DNA of 64,000 bases, taken from positions 148,791 to 212,790 of the forward strand of contig NZ_JAIQZM010000008.1 of NCBI RefSeq assembly GCF_023333595.1. The letters are read 5' to 3'. Below, piece after piece: positions 45,807 to 55,055 of the stretch (positions within the stretch are counted from its first letter, which is position 1; each line of letters begins with the position of its first letter). The notes beneath the pieces were generated by a model. That model was not told the DNA's origin. It worked only from the letters and a program-made list of their open reading frames with translations, and did no database searches. Source of the DNA: Argonema galeatum A003/A1 (GTDB lineage: Bacteria; Cyanobacteriota; Cyanobacteriia; Cyanobacteriales; Aerosakkonemataceae). The translations under genes were made by a program, and so were the position numbers.

Positions 45807-46826
45807 ATGAACAACGGAGGCTGCCAACCAGAACCACCCCTGATCCTGATCGTCGATGACGAAAAAATGATGCGAATTCTGCTGCGGCGAGCGCTGGAAA
45901 AAGAAGGATACCGAGTGGTAGAAGCTACTAACGGTCAGGAGGGAATAAATGCCTACCAGCGCATAAAACCGGAGCTGGTGCTGCTAGATGCCATGATGCC
46001 GATAATGGATGGTTTTACTTGCTGTGCCCAATTGCAATCATTGAACGAGGACGATTCTGAAAAAACTCTATCACACGGCAAAGGGTCAGGCCAACAAGAT
46101 TCACCTTGGGACATCCGCGATCGTCCCACGCCAGTATTGATTGTGACCGGCTTAGAGGATGCCGAGTCTGTGGATCGAGCTTTTGAGGTGGGTGCTACGG
46201 ACTACATCACTAAGCCGATTCACTGGGCTGTGCTGCGCCAGCGGGTGCGTCGTTTAATCGAACAAGCTCAACTATACAAACAGTTAGAAGCGGCAAATCA
46301 AGAGTTACGACGGATTGCCTGCTTAGATGGCCTTACCCAAGTTGCGAACCGTCGCGGGTTTGATGAAACCCTCGATCGCGAATGGCGGCGGATGGGACGA
46401 GAGCAAGCACCCCTGTCGTTGATTTTGTGCGATGTGGATTTTTTCAAAGGTTTCAACGATACTTACGGTCATCTAGCTGGAGATATATGTTTGCAGCAGG
46501 TTGCTGCTGCTATTCAAGTCGCTGCCAAACGTGCTGGCGATTTGGTGGCTCGTTACGGCGGGGAAGAATTTGCGGTGATTTTGCCCAACAGCCCTGAAGC
46601 CGGTGCAGTTCATGTAGCGCAGGAGATCCAAGCTAAGGTAGCAGCCTTGAAAATTAAGCATCCCAAGTCTGAGGTGAGCCAGTATGTCACCCTTAGTTTG
46701 GGTATTGCCTGTATCATTCCCCTTCCCAACTACGAGCCGAGAATGTTGATCGATACTGCTGATAAGGCGCTCTACCAGGCCAAAGCTAGCGGACGCGATC
46801 GCTTTATTCTCAACAAATTGGGATAA
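45807..46826 (+). CDS. Response regulator with GGDEF diguanylate cyclase domain
   Basis: A 339-residue protein. The N-terminal receiver domain (about 10-150) shows LILIVDDEKMMR, LVLLDAMMPIMDG (phospho-acceptor Asp), VTGLED and ITKPIHW (Lys). It has a roughly 20-residue insertion (LSHGKGSGQQDSPWD) in the middle. The GGDEF domain follows, with ARYGGEEFAVILP (GGEEF, active type) and the product-inhibition site RAGD five residues before it. It should make c-di-GMP under control of a histidine kinase. AGGTT lies before the ATG. No kinase gene is adjacent. Confidence 0.93.
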   Translation: MNNGGCQPEPPLILIVDDEKMMRILLRRALEKEGYRVVEATNGQEGINAYQRIKPELVLLDAMMPIMDGFTCCAQLQSLNEDDSEKTLSHGKGSGQQDSPWDIRDRPTPVLIVTGLEDAESVDRAFEVGATDYITKPIHWAVLRQRVRRLIEQAQLYKQLEAANQELRRIACLDGLTQVANRRGFDETLDREWRRMGREQAPLSLILCDVDFFKGFNDTYGHLAGDICLQQVAAAIQVAAKRAGDLVARYGGEEFAVILPNSPEAGAVHVAQEIQAKVAALKIKHPKSEVSQYVTLSLGIACIIPLPNYEPRMLIDTADKALYQAKASGRDRFILNKLG

Positions 46827-47040
46827 GGGAACTATTGCAATCGAGTCTAATTTTTGACGGCAAGCCCTTACGCCTTTCCCGCTCTCAAGAATATCTATAA
46901 GGCCGCAGAGGGGCTCCAGGGGCAGAGGGGCAGAGGGGAAAAAGAATGATAGATAATCTTCTAGCGGGAAGGAAGTAATGTAAAAATTAAAAAATTAAAA
47001 TTTTTTATTGGCACAAATCCTGGTTCTTCCGTATTTACTA

Positions 47041-47150
47041 AAAATTACCCGTAAACTGTTGCATAAAATCGCTCGACTGCAACGGCAAAACTGTCATCAA
47101 CAACGAAAATATAAAAATTGGGAAAAAACCAAGTTAAAGATAGCTAATAC
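47041..47150 (+). pseudogene. TnpB-like transposon protein remnant
   Basis: The frame encodes RKLLHKIARLQRQNCHQQRK and NWEKTKLKIANTI, comparable to the RKLARLQRxLSRKxKGSxNWxKAR region of IS605-family TnpB. Both ends are gone. It is interrupted by the MITE starting at 47148. Confidence 0.45.
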
Positions 47151-47249
47151 CATTTCTCCAAAAGGATGCTACAATGCTCGTCGGCTAGCCTCATGAGGTT
47201 ATATTCGATCGGCACAAGCCACTGTTGCACGATTTTGGAGAACTGGTAT
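47148..47249. mobile_element. 102-bp MITE (ATACCAGTTCTCCAAAA family)
   Basis: Terminal repeats ATACCATTTCTCCAAAA (47148-47164) and TTTTGGAGAACTGGTAT (47233-47249) match at 16 of 17 positions. The interior has an internal palindrome GCTAGCCTCATGAGG-like segment. It is non-coding. Confidence 0.8.
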
Positions 47250-47309
47250 AAGTTATCGCAACCGACGAAAGCGGTTAGGACAGTATTAAACGCGCAAAGC
47301 AAGACTGAT

Positions 47310-47457
47310 ACCAAATCCGGGATAAAAACCCCCGTTATCCATAAGTTGGGTGAAGCATTGCTGTAGAAAGGCTTTGGCTCTTGGGAATACACTTATTGCC
47401 GCAATGCTTCACCCCTACACTTCACACTATAAAGGGGGTAAATAACCCGGATTTGGT
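47310..47457. mobile_element. 148-bp MITE-like element, copy B (inverted relative to copy A)
   Basis: It begins ACCAAATCCGGGATAAAAAC and ends TAACCCGGATTTGGT, the reverse complement of copy A with only a few changes. The two copies bracket the lipid kinase and diguanylate cyclase genes. A third, partial end (ATCAAATCCGGTTTCATAGG) is at about 49871. Confidence 0.85.
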
Positions 47458-47577
47458 ATGAGACTGTGTTTGTACTAAAGCCGAAGCACTAAAGCCTTTA
47501 TCACTTTGCTATACATTAGGTTAGTTGGAGTAGTTTACACTGCGAAAACCTTACACGAAGAGCGAAAATTGGTTGGA

Positions 47578-49800
47578 ATGGCACTAGATATTCTTGAGCT
47601 TGATGGTAAAACTTTTGTAACAGCAGATCAACTGCCCATCCCAGAATGGCCTTGCGTTCTGAATGATGAGCCTCAGCCGACGCTCACCATTAAAGATGAC
47701 GATATGTTTTTGGTGACGGATACGCTGGGCAACATCGCGTGCAATTTAAGAGATGACGTGAACGCCAGTATGGGGCTGTTCTGCTGCGATACCCGGTTTC
47801 TGAGTCGCCTGGAGTTGCAGATAGAAGGTCGAGCCCCTGTTTTGCTCAACAGCACAGCCGATAAAGGGTTTATGCTCTCTGTTTTGTGTACCAATCCCAA
47901 AATTGAAAATCGTCTCAAACCTGACACCCTGGGAATTCGGCGGGAACTGCTGCTAAATGGGGCTCTGTTTTCAGAATTAGAAATCACTAATTACAGTACT
48001 AGCCCTGTTAGCTTTGAACTTAGCATTAGCTTTGATGCTGATTTTGTCGATTTATTTGAAGTCCGGGGCTTTGCAAGGGAAAAACGGGGGCAAGCTTTGC
48101 GATCGGTCCTTGACGGAAAACTAGCCCAAGAAGAAACTCAAGAGCTGACGCTAGCTTATCAGGGTCTGGATGGCTCGATCGTAGAATCTCGCATCCACTT
48201 CGATCATCGTCCGCCAGACTTTTTCAAGGGTTACACGGCGATTTGGCAGCTAGAGATGGAGCCTCACGAAACCCAGAGATTGGGTTATCGGCTTGTGATG
48301 TTTACCAACAACCGACCGACATCCAGGCCCAATATCCCTGCTACCCTGTCGCAAGCTAGGGCAGCGGAGTACATGGAGGAGCAAAATTGGGCTCAACAGA
48401 TTACGCGAATTCGTTCCGATAAAGCCATATTTAACCGGACTATAGAGCGTGGTGAACAGGATGTTTACTTGCTGCGGCAGTCGTTTGGTAAGAACTCAAC
48501 GCTTTCTGCTGGGGTGCCTTGGTTTTCGACGTTGTTTGGGCGCGACTCAATTATTGCGGCGTCTCAAACCTTGATGCTCAATCCCACGATCGCGCGCGAA
48601 ACTCTCCATATTCTAGCCGAATACCAAGGTAAAACAGACGATGATTGGCGCGATGAGCAATACGGCAAAATCTTGCACGAGATTCGCTTTGGGGAAATGG
48701 CTCGCTGCAAAGAGGTGCCCCACACGCCTTATTACGGCACTGTGGACGCCACACCCCTGTGGTTAATGCTCTACGCCGAGTACTATGCTTGGACTGCCGA
48801 CCTGGAAACCCTGGATCGTTTGTGGCCTAATGCTTTAGCGGCAATGGATTGGATCGATCGCAACTGTAAAGAAACTGGTTACCTCACCTACGCCTCTCGA
48901 TCCCAACGCGGTTTAGTCAACCAGGGGTGGAAAGATTCTGGAGATTGTATTGTCAATCGTAAAGGTCAGCAGGCAAATGGCCCGATCGCTCTGTGCGAAG
49001 TGCAAGCTTATGTTTATGCTGCGAAAGTGCGTCTGTCTGAAATTGCCAGAATGAAGAAGCGGATTGATTTGGCCGATCGCTGGCTAGATGAAGCCAGAGA
49101 GTTGAAAACTCGTTTCAATCGCGATTTTTGGATGGAAGATGAAGGTTTCTGCGCTTTAGCTCTGGATGGCGAAGGTAAGCACGTTGACAGCATTACTTCC
49201 AATCCCGGTCACTGTCTGAGTCTTGGTATTCTCACCCCAGAAAAAGCTTATAGCGTAGCAGAACGACTGCGGGCACCCGATATGTTCAACGGTTGGGGTA
49301 TTCGCACTCTCAGCAGTCTGTCACCAGCTTACAATCCAATGGGCTATCACATTGGTTCTGTTTGGCCCCACGACAATGCCCTAACTGCGATGGGGTTACG
49401 CAGTCTCGGTTTGGTCGATCAAGCCTTAGAAATTTTCCAGGGATTAATCGACATGACCCAGCATCAACCCTATCAACGTCCGCCAGAACTGTTTTGCGGC
49501 TATGAGCGTAGTGGCGATAATACTCCCGTGCGATACCCTGTTGCTTGCTCACCCCAAGCTTGGGCGACCGGCAGCATCTTTCAGTTACTGCAAATGGTCA
49601 CTAATCTGGTGCCTGACGCCGCTAATAATTGCTTGCGAATTATCGATCCGGCTTTGCCAGAGTCGATCGATTCTTTATCGCTGCACAATCTGAGAGTTGG
49701 GGGAACTCTGCTGGATCTAGAGTTCGATCGTACTGAAAAGACTACTTCTTGCCGAGTTGCCAAGAAGCGGGGGAATTTGCGCGTTGTAATTGAAGCGTAA
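47578..49800 (+). CDS. Amylo-alpha-1,6-glucosidase (glycogen debranching-type)
   Basis: A 740-residue glycosidase of the GDE family. The N-terminal beta domain shows MFLVTDTLGNIACNLRDDVN, then LFCCDTRFLSRLEL. The catalytic (alpha/alpha)6 domain shows AGVPWFSTLFGRDSIIAASQ, YGTVDATPLWLMLYAEYYAW, GWKDSGDCI and GSVWPHDNALTAMGLRSL, with acidic residues in the expected positions. It should hydrolyse alpha-1,6 branches of glycogen or a similar glucan. The preferred start is MALDILEL at 47578; the frame is open to 47506. Confidence 0.9.
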   Translation: MALDILELDGKTFVTADQLPIPEWPCVLNDEPQPTLTIKDDDMFLVTDTLGNIACNLRDDVNASMGLFCCDTRFLSRLELQIEGRAPVLLNSTADKGFMLSVLCTNPKIENRLKPDTLGIRRELLLNGALFSELEITNYSTSPVSFELSISFDADFVDLFEVRGFAREKRGQALRSVLDGKLAQEETQELTLAYQGLDGSIVESRIHFDHRPPDFFKGYTAIWQLEMEPHETQRLGYRLVMFTNNRPTSRPNIPATLSQARAAEYMEEQNWAQQITRIRSDKAIFNRTIERGEQDVYLLRQSFGKNSTLSAGVPWFSTLFGRDSIIAASQTLMLNPTIARETLHILAEYQGKTDDDWRDEQYGKILHEIRFGEMARCKEVPHTPYYGTVDATPLWLMLYAEYYAWTADLETLDRLWPNALAAMDWIDRNCKETGYLTYASRSQRGLVNQGWKDSGDCIVNRKGQQANGPIALCEVQAYVYAAKVRLSEIARMKKRIDLADRWLDEARELKTRFNRDFWMEDEGFCALALDGEGKHVDSITSNPGHCLSLGILTPEKAYSVAERLRAPDMFNGWGIRTLSSLSPAYNPMGYHIGSVWPHDNALTAMGLRSLGLVDQALEIFQGLIDMTQHQPYQRPPELFCGYERSGDNTPVRYPVACSPQAWATGSIFQLLQMVTNLVPDAANNCLRIIDPALPESIDSLSLHNLRVGGTLLDLEFDRTEKTTSCRVAKKRGNLRVVIEA

Positions 49801-49911
49801 ACTACTGTGCCTTAGCTTCGCTCGATCGGCCTAACCATTGTCGTTGGGCGAAGCTCTCCCCAAGAACTGATATCAAATCCGGTTTCATAGGAATTATTCC
49901 TATTTTCTCAT

Positions 49912-50694
49912 CTACTCAGATAAAATAATTGGAGTCAATCGTTGCTCAATTTCATGAATATAGGTTGTTAACCCTGTATAAACACCTCTTTTTCGGAGAA
50001 GTTCCAGACTCGTTTCTTCCCAACACTGCCATTCGCGTGACCTATCGCCCCCTGTTAGCTTTTCAACAACAACTTTAGGATTTCTGATTCGATCGGGTTC
50101 TGACCACGAGTTAGAGCGAAGTCTGTGTGACTCCTTACAAGGATCGAACATCAATTGGGTGCTTATCTCTTCTAGAATTTGTTCTTCCTCTTGATTAGAT
50201 GGAATAAATCCATTCAAAACCCAGGCTTCCCGCATTCGGTCGGCTGTGCCAATAACAATTTCTAATTTAGGTTGGAGATTGATGTGTTCTGAACGCGCTT
50301 GTTCAATACCTTCTCTTCTTTCGGGTTGATTATCTAAATCGCGAATAAAGATAACCGCTTTAATCTGTCGTGTTTTTTGAAAAATTCGGCTCTTCCGTAC
50401 TTACTATGCTATTTGAGTAGAGGGGGAGAGTGGGAAAGGGGGAGAGGGGGAGAGTGGGAGAGGAGAAAAGAAATAAAAATGTTCTTAGGTGAACAAAAGC
50501 ATAGCAACTCCGAAAGAGCCAATATCTCTCCAACAGGAATGTTCTGTATTTTCTTCTAAACCACTCCACCGAAAGAAATATTGAAACTGTTCGTTCTCTA
50601 ACCATTCAACTTTATCCACTAAAACGCGCTCAGCTAATTTAGTAGCGGTTTGTGCATCTGCGCTACTTTCCACAATTACAATAAATTCATTCAT
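49912..50694 (-). pseudogene. TOPRIM-domain nuclease-like protein, split by a 135-bp insertion
   Basis: The 5' part (50694-50521) encodes MNEFIVIVESSADAQTATKL and ends SCWRDI. The 3' part (50385-49912) continues IFQKTRQIKAVIFIRDLDNQ to the C-terminus. Removing about 135 bases plus a 3-base ATT duplication restores one 214-residue frame (SCWRDIFQKTRQIKAVIF). The Glu in IVIVES and the DLD in FIRDLDN fit a TOPRIM fold. The gene overlaps the stop of the upstream ATPase by eight bases. The pair resembles split OLD-type defence systems. The present gene cannot make the full protein because the insertion carries stop codons. Confidence 0.7.
50386..50520. mobile_element. MITE-like insertion inside the TOPRIM gene
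   Basis: The ends GGCTCTTCCGTACTTACTAT (50388 onward, plus strand) and, on the minus strand from 50520, GGCTCTTTCGGAGTTGCTAT are imperfect inverted repeats of about 20 bases. The interior is a GGGGGAGAGTGGGA-type low-complexity tract. Flanking ATT trinucleotides (minus strand) behave as a target duplication because deleting one restores the reading frame of the host gene. Confidence 0.7.
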
Positions 50695-51823
50695 TTATTT
50701 CTCCGACAACCACCCAATCTTCTCCCTCAGCATCCCAAAATTCCCCAGTGCTTAAAGTTTGTTTTGCCCATTCTACATCAGGATGTTCGTCCAATCTTTT
50801 GCCACGAGTAAAACCTGAATTATTGTTACTTAATACATGGACTTGAGAAGGAGTAAGTTCATCTACAATATAGGGAGAATGGGTAGAAAAAATAATTTGC
50901 AGATTGTTGTTGGCTTTAATAATTTCCTTAAAAACAGTAATCAATTCTCGTTGTGCTTTTGGATGGAGCCCCTGTTCAACATCATCTAGTAACACTAAAT
51001 TCGGTTGATTGGGATTCATCAAAACAGTCAATAATCCAAGCGCGAGCATAGTTCCTTCGCTAATGGCATGGGCTGGAATGCGATCGCCCGCATTCATGTC
51101 TAGGACAACTTCTTGCCCTGCCATTTCCTGACTTTCTTCGTATGAGATAGATTTTCCATCGACTTCGATTGACCGTTGACGATTGACCGTAACCTTGGCT
51201 CGCCTTACCCCTACTTTCCTTACACCTGGGACAATCCGTTGCAACATTTCCTGTAAGGATTGAAATTTATCTGGAGCTTCATCGCGTAGATAGTCCAAGG
51301 TAGGTGCTAAGCCTGAACCATCAAACTCTACTCGCGGCGTAATTGCATCACTGTAAGCTGCTTTAGCAAGGTTAGTAGCTACTAACTTAAGATGAACCGC
51401 GTATCTCAAGGATTGGGGTATTGGATATGAAGCCTCGTTTAACGAGCTTAACCATCCTTCCAAATTTCCCTCATCTCGTCGATCGACTTTCCATGATGTT
51501 GTGGGGAACCAAGGAGGATTAACGCTTTGTTGCCATTGATAGCAAGCTTCCCAATCCTTCCGATCTTTGTATCCCCAAAAACCACTTGCAGTAACAGACA
51601 TATTGTCTCGCCCAATTGTGGTAATAAATTGAGGCGCTCTTTCATCCTGAAAAATATTTGCGAATGATGAATTAGCAAGCCGACTGAGATAATGCAATGC
51701 TTGCAAGACTGATGTTTTACCAGAACTGTTCTGTCCTACAAGTGCGTGTAGGCGAGAACTATCTAAAATAAGTTGCGTATCTCGATGACTTTTGAAGTTA
51801 TGAAGTTCTACTTTTTCTAGCAT
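50687..51823 (-). CDS. AAA family ATPase (AAA15/OLD-like)
   Basis: A 378-residue RecF/SMC-like ATPase. It shows LEKVELHNFKSHRDT, Walker A GQNSSGKTS, the signature-like ISEGTMLALGLL, Walker B LVLLDDVEQGLHP and H-loop FSTHSPYIVD. It has no C-terminal TOPRIM domain of its own; that activity is encoded by the overlapping next gene. Such ATPase/TOPRIM pairs include known anti-phage systems (OLD, PARIS-type). Since the partner gene is interrupted, the system is probably inactive now. Confidence 0.88.
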   Translation of the reverse strand: MLEKVELHNFKSHRDTQLILDSSRLHALVGQNSSGKTSVLQALHYLSRLANSSFANIFQDERAPQFITTIGRDNMSVTASGFWGYKDRKDWEACYQWQQSVNPPWFPTTSWKVDRRDEGNLEGWLSSLNEASYPIPQSLRYAVHLKLVATNLAKAAYSDAITPRVEFDGSGLAPTLDYLRDEAPDKFQSLQEMLQRIVPGVRKVGVRRAKVTVNRQRSIEVDGKSISYEESQEMAGQEVVLDMNAGDRIPAHAISEGTMLALGLLTVLMNPNQPNLVLLDDVEQGLHPKAQRELITVFKEIIKANNNLQIIFSTHSPYIVDELTPSQVHVLSNNNSGFTRGKRLDEHPDVEWAKQTLSTGEFWDAEGEDWVVVGEINE

Positions 51824-51941
51824 TTGATTGCTAACATGAAAGCTGATTTTTCCGGCCTACAGTGTCAACACAATTTCCCGATAGTTTTGGTGCGTTACAC
51901 TGCGTTAACGCACCCTACAAAAACTTCTTTGAATTGCAGGA

Positions 51942-52244
51942 TCAAGAAGACGAACTTTCTGGGGGATTTTGATAAAGCGATTCTAATTGTTGACGGGCAT
52001 CTTCAACGCCGATCGATCGCATCACCAAAAGAGGCTCATCGATTACGTTGCCAGCCGCATCCAGAAACTCTGGGTGCGGCACCTGCTTAGGTCTGCGAGA
52101 ACCTGAACGGTAAGCTGCTTGAGAACTTGAAGACAAACTGTTGTAATTATAATCAGCGCTTATGCTTATCAAACTGCGGATCAGATTGCCAACGGCTAAG
52201 AAGGCAAGCAAAGTAAAGGCTAAAATGTAAAGTAGGTGTAACAT
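51942..52244 (-). CDS. DUF2973 membrane protein
   Basis: A 100-residue protein with one N-terminal transmembrane segment (LLYILAFTLLAFLAVGNLI) and a conserved soluble block HPEFLDAAGNVIDEPLLVMR followed by VEDARQQLESLY. This is DUF2973, a cyanobacterial family of unknown function. It is located downstream of a DUF2605 gene in the same direction, a pairing typical of these two families. Confidence 0.85.
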   Translation of the reverse strand: MLHLLYILAFTLLAFLAVGNLIRSLISISADYNYNSLSSSSQAAYRSGSRRPKQVPHPEFLDAAGNVIDEPLLVMRSIGVEDARQQLESLYQNPPESSSS

Positions 52245-52361
52245 GAGATTTTCCTCCGAGTCAGACAGTCTATAGGGCGAGCCGTGAAAGATTTTTAGGT
52301 AAATAAGAGGGTTTTATCGACAATTAACAAGGCTTCTGCGAATGCAGAGATCCTAGATGTT

Positions 52362-52709
52362 TTAGTCTTGCGTCTCCTTGTCCTGTTTTTGTTCGGTAGA
52401 CTGCTCAAGGCGAAAACGCATTCCCACCTGCCAGCATTCCATCACCAAGCGGTGCCACGGGATCAGCGCTGCCGTTTCCACGCCAGCTTGACCGCCTGTT
52501 GCTTTATAGAGCATCTCGACTGTGCTTACCTCACTCTGAGCGTGCTTCACACGCGCCAAGAGGTCGGATTGCTGCTGTTGACTCAAGAAAGAAATTTCTT
52601 TTGTTTCCAGTAAGTCGCGCGATCGCCCAAACCAATATTGAAAGTCTTCCAACAACGGCTGCAACAGGCTTTTGAGCAACTCAGACTCAGGCAGGTTGGA
52701 GTTAAGCAT
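52362..52709 (-). CDS. DUF2605 protein
   Basis: A 115-residue soluble helical protein with the family block LLQPLLEDFQYWFGRSRDLL, the region RVKHAQSEVSTVEMLYKATG, and IPWHRLVMECWQVG. Function unknown. It precedes the DUF2973 gene by 117 bases; the two probably act together, perhaps at the membrane, but that is inference from co-occurrence. Confidence 0.85.
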   Translation of the reverse strand: MLNSNLPESELLKSLLQPLLEDFQYWFGRSRDLLETKEISFLSQQQQSDLLARVKHAQSEVSTVEMLYKATGGQAGVETAALIPWHRLVMECWQVGMRFRLEQSTEQKQDKETQD

Positions 52710-52925
52710 GAATTAAATACAGATTACTAACTTATCTAAATAATAACCTTAAATCAATTTACATTTCGTTACAGCTAGGCTAGGGGCTAGGGGCTAGGGA
52801 AGAGGGGGAAGATTTTGCTCCTCTGCCCCTCTGCTCCTCTGCCCCTCTGCTCCTCTGCTCCTCTGCTCCTCTGCTGGTTAAGATAGAGGCTGAGGGGCAT
52901 TTGTAAAGTCCCGGATAGTCGTTAC

Positions 52926-54767
52926 ATGGTCAAGTCGCCGTCACTTATGTCAGAATCTCCTGATTCCCCACAACAACCAGCTAAAATTCATCTGCCTCGC
53001 ACCAGTGAATCGGATTCCTTAAAAAAGATTCGTCATACGACTTCCCACGTGATGGCGATGGCGGTGCAGAAGCTGTTTCCCAAGGCGCAAGTTACGATCG
53101 GCCCTTGGATTGAAAATGGATTTTACTACGATTTTGACCATCCAGAGCCTTTTACAGAAAAAGATCTGAAGGCGATCAAAAAAGAGATGATCAAAATCAT
53201 CAATCGCAAACTGCCAGTAATTCGCGAAGAAGTCAGCCGCGAAGAAGCCGCTCGCCGGATTAAAGAGATTAACGAGCCTTACAAACTCGAAATTTTGGAA
53301 GGTTTGCAAGAACCGATTACCGTTTACCACCTGGGAGATCGATGGTGGGATCTCTGTGCTGGCCCCCACGTTGAAAATACCGCCGATTTGAACCCCAAAG
53401 CATTTGAACTGGAAAGCTTAGCTGGTGCTTACTGGCGCGGCGATTCTAGCAAAGCGCAATTGCAGCGGATTTACGGTACAGCATGGGAAACTCCAGAACA
53501 GCTCGAAGAATATCAGCGACGCAAAGAAGAAGCGCTGCGCCGAGATCACCGCAAACTGGGTAAAGAACTGGGACTATTTATCTTTGCTGATGAAGTTGGG
53601 CCTGGATTGCCTTTGTGGACTCCCAAAGGTACGGTATTGCGAAGTATTCTGGAAGATTTCCTCAAGCAGGAACAAGTCAAACGAGGTTATTTGCCAGTTG
53701 TGACGCCGCATATCGCCAGAGTCGATTTGTTCAAAACTTCAGGACACTGGCAAAAATACAAAGAAGATATGTTCCCGCTGATGGCGGAGGACGAAGAAGC
53801 AGCCGCACTCGAACAAGGTTTTGTTCTCAAACCGATGAATTGTCCGTTCCACATTCAGATATATAAAAGCGAGTTGCGTTCCTATCGGGAATTGCCGATG
53901 CGCTTAGCTGAATTTGGCACAGTTTATCGTTACGAACAATCTGGGGAATTGGGTGGTTTGACGCGAGTGCGCGGTTTCACAGTGGATGATTCTCACTTAT
54001 TTGTAACGCCAGAACAACTGGATGCGGAATTCATCAATGTTGTGGATTTGATTCTGTCGGTATTCAAGAGTTTGCAACTGAAAAACTTCAAGGCGCGACT
54101 GAGTTTCCGAGATCCAACTTCCGATAAATATATCGGTTCTGATGAAGTTTGGGAAAAATCCCAAGGTGCTATTCGCCGCGCTGTCGAAAAGCTGGGAATG
54201 AACTATTTTGAAGGCATTGGAGAAGCGGCATTTTACGGCCCAAAATTGGATTTTATCTTCCAAGATGCTTTAGATAGAGAGTGGCAATTGGGTACTGTTC
54301 AGGTAGATTACAACTTGCCGGAACGGTTCGATTTGGAGTATGTTGCAGAAGATGGTATTCGGAAACGTCCGGTGATGATTCACCGCGCTCCTTTTGGCTC
54401 GTTAGAAAGGCTAATTGGCATATTAATTGAGGAGTATGCGGGTGATTTCCCGTTGTGGTTAGCGCCAATACAAGCGCGATTATTGGCGGTGAGTAATGAG
54501 TTTCTGCCTTTTGCACAGGAGGTCGCAGAGAAAATGAAATCTCTCGGTATCCGCGCCGAAGCTGATGCTAGCAATGAGCGATTGGCTAAACTAATTCGCA
54601 ATGCGGAAAAAGATAAAATCCCCGTAATGGCGGTAGTGGGAGCGAAAGAGGTTGAATCGAATAGCTTGAATATTCGCACTCGCGCTTCTGGGGAATTGGG
54701 AGAAATTCCGGTGGCGGAAGTGATGGAAAGGATGAAAAGTGCGATCGCAAACTACAGCACCTTCTAA
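52926..54767 (+). CDS. thrS: Threonyl-tRNA synthetase (without TGS domain)
   Basis: A class II aminoacyl-tRNA synthetase of 613 residues. The editing domain shows HTTSHVMAMAVQKLFPKAQV and DLCAGPHVENT. The catalytic core shows RYEQSGELGGLTRVRGFTVD (motif 2), MNCPFHIQIY with the zinc Cys, and HRAPFGSLERLIGILIE (motif 3). The anticodon-binding domain is C-terminal. The N-terminal TGS domain of E. coli ThrRS is absent, as is usual in cyanobacteria. A start at 52950 (MSESPDS) is an alternative. Confidence 0.95.
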   Translation: MVKSPSLMSESPDSPQQPAKIHLPRTSESDSLKKIRHTTSHVMAMAVQKLFPKAQVTIGPWIENGFYYDFDHPEPFTEKDLKAIKKEMIKIINRKLPVIREEVSREEAARRIKEINEPYKLEILEGLQEPITVYHLGDRWWDLCAGPHVENTADLNPKAFELESLAGAYWRGDSSKAQLQRIYGTAWETPEQLEEYQRRKEEALRRDHRKLGKELGLFIFADEVGPGLPLWTPKGTVLRSILEDFLKQEQVKRGYLPVVTPHIARVDLFKTSGHWQKYKEDMFPLMAEDEEAAALEQGFVLKPMNCPFHIQIYKSELRSYRELPMRLAEFGTVYRYEQSGELGGLTRVRGFTVDDSHLFVTPEQLDAEFINVVDLILSVFKSLQLKNFKARLSFRDPTSDKYIGSDEVWEKSQGAIRRAVEKLGMNYFEGIGEAAFYGPKLDFIFQDALDREWQLGTVQVDYNLPERFDLEYVAEDGIRKRPVMIHRAPFGSLERLIGILIEEYAGDFPLWLAPIQARLLAVSNEFLPFAQEVAEKMKSLGIRAEADASNERLAKLIRNAEKDKIPVMAVVGAKEVESNSLNIRTRASGELGEIPVAEVMERMKSAIANYSTF

Positions 54768-54774
54768 AAAGTAG

Positions 54775-54791
54775 GGTGGGCATAGCCCACC
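54775..54791 (+). terminator. GGTGGGC palindrome after thrS
   Basis: GGTGGGC-ATA-GCCCACC lies eight bases after the thrS stop codon. It belongs to the same repeat type as 5328-5346. It is a likely terminator, although the T tract is poor. Confidence 0.5.
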
Positions 54792-54866
54792 TTGCTTTAC
54801 TTTGGCCCGATCGCCTGCTGCGGTAACTTCTAGAAAATGACAGATAGATGACTTAAAAGCAAAGTT

Positions 54867-55055
54867 ATGATTACCACAAAACAGAAAGTCGAATCTCTCT
54901 TGAGCAAATTGCCAGATGATTGTTCCCTTGAAGATGTCCAATATCATCTTTATGTACTAGAGAAAGTTCGTCAGGGATTGGAAGTAGCCGACACTAAAGG
55001 AACAGTAACACAAGAGGAAGCAGAAAGGCATTTGAGCAAATGGCTTATCAAGTAG
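54867..55055 (+). CDS. Antitoxin of a ParE/RelE-type pair
   Basis: A 62-residue acidic protein (LSKLPDDCSLEDVQYHLYVL, GTVTQEEAERHLSKWL). Its size, overlap of 16 bases with the following ParE-type toxin gene, and Phd/RelB-like C-terminal helix support an antitoxin role. I do not recognise a specific DNA-binding family. Confidence 0.78.
   Translation: MITTKQKVESLLSKLPDDCSLEDVQYHLYVLEKVRQGLEVADTKGTVTQEEAERHLSKWLIK

Larger units (their letters stand above)
46827..47505. other. Repeat-rich region: TnpB remnant and two MITEs
   Basis: No intact gene. After GGGGCAGAGGGGCAGAGGGG low-complexity sequence (about 46917-46938), a frame at 47008-47196 contains LHKIARLQRQNCHQQRKYKN followed by WEKTKLKIAN. 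This resembles the charged central helix of TnpB proteins from IS200/IS605-type elements. A 102-bp MITE and the B copy of the 148-bp element follow. Confidence 0.5.

Noticed and set aside
50360..50605. 81-codon minus-strand frame across the insertion in the TOPRIM gene
   Set aside because: It is in another frame, runs through the low-complexity insertion and shows no protein-like features.
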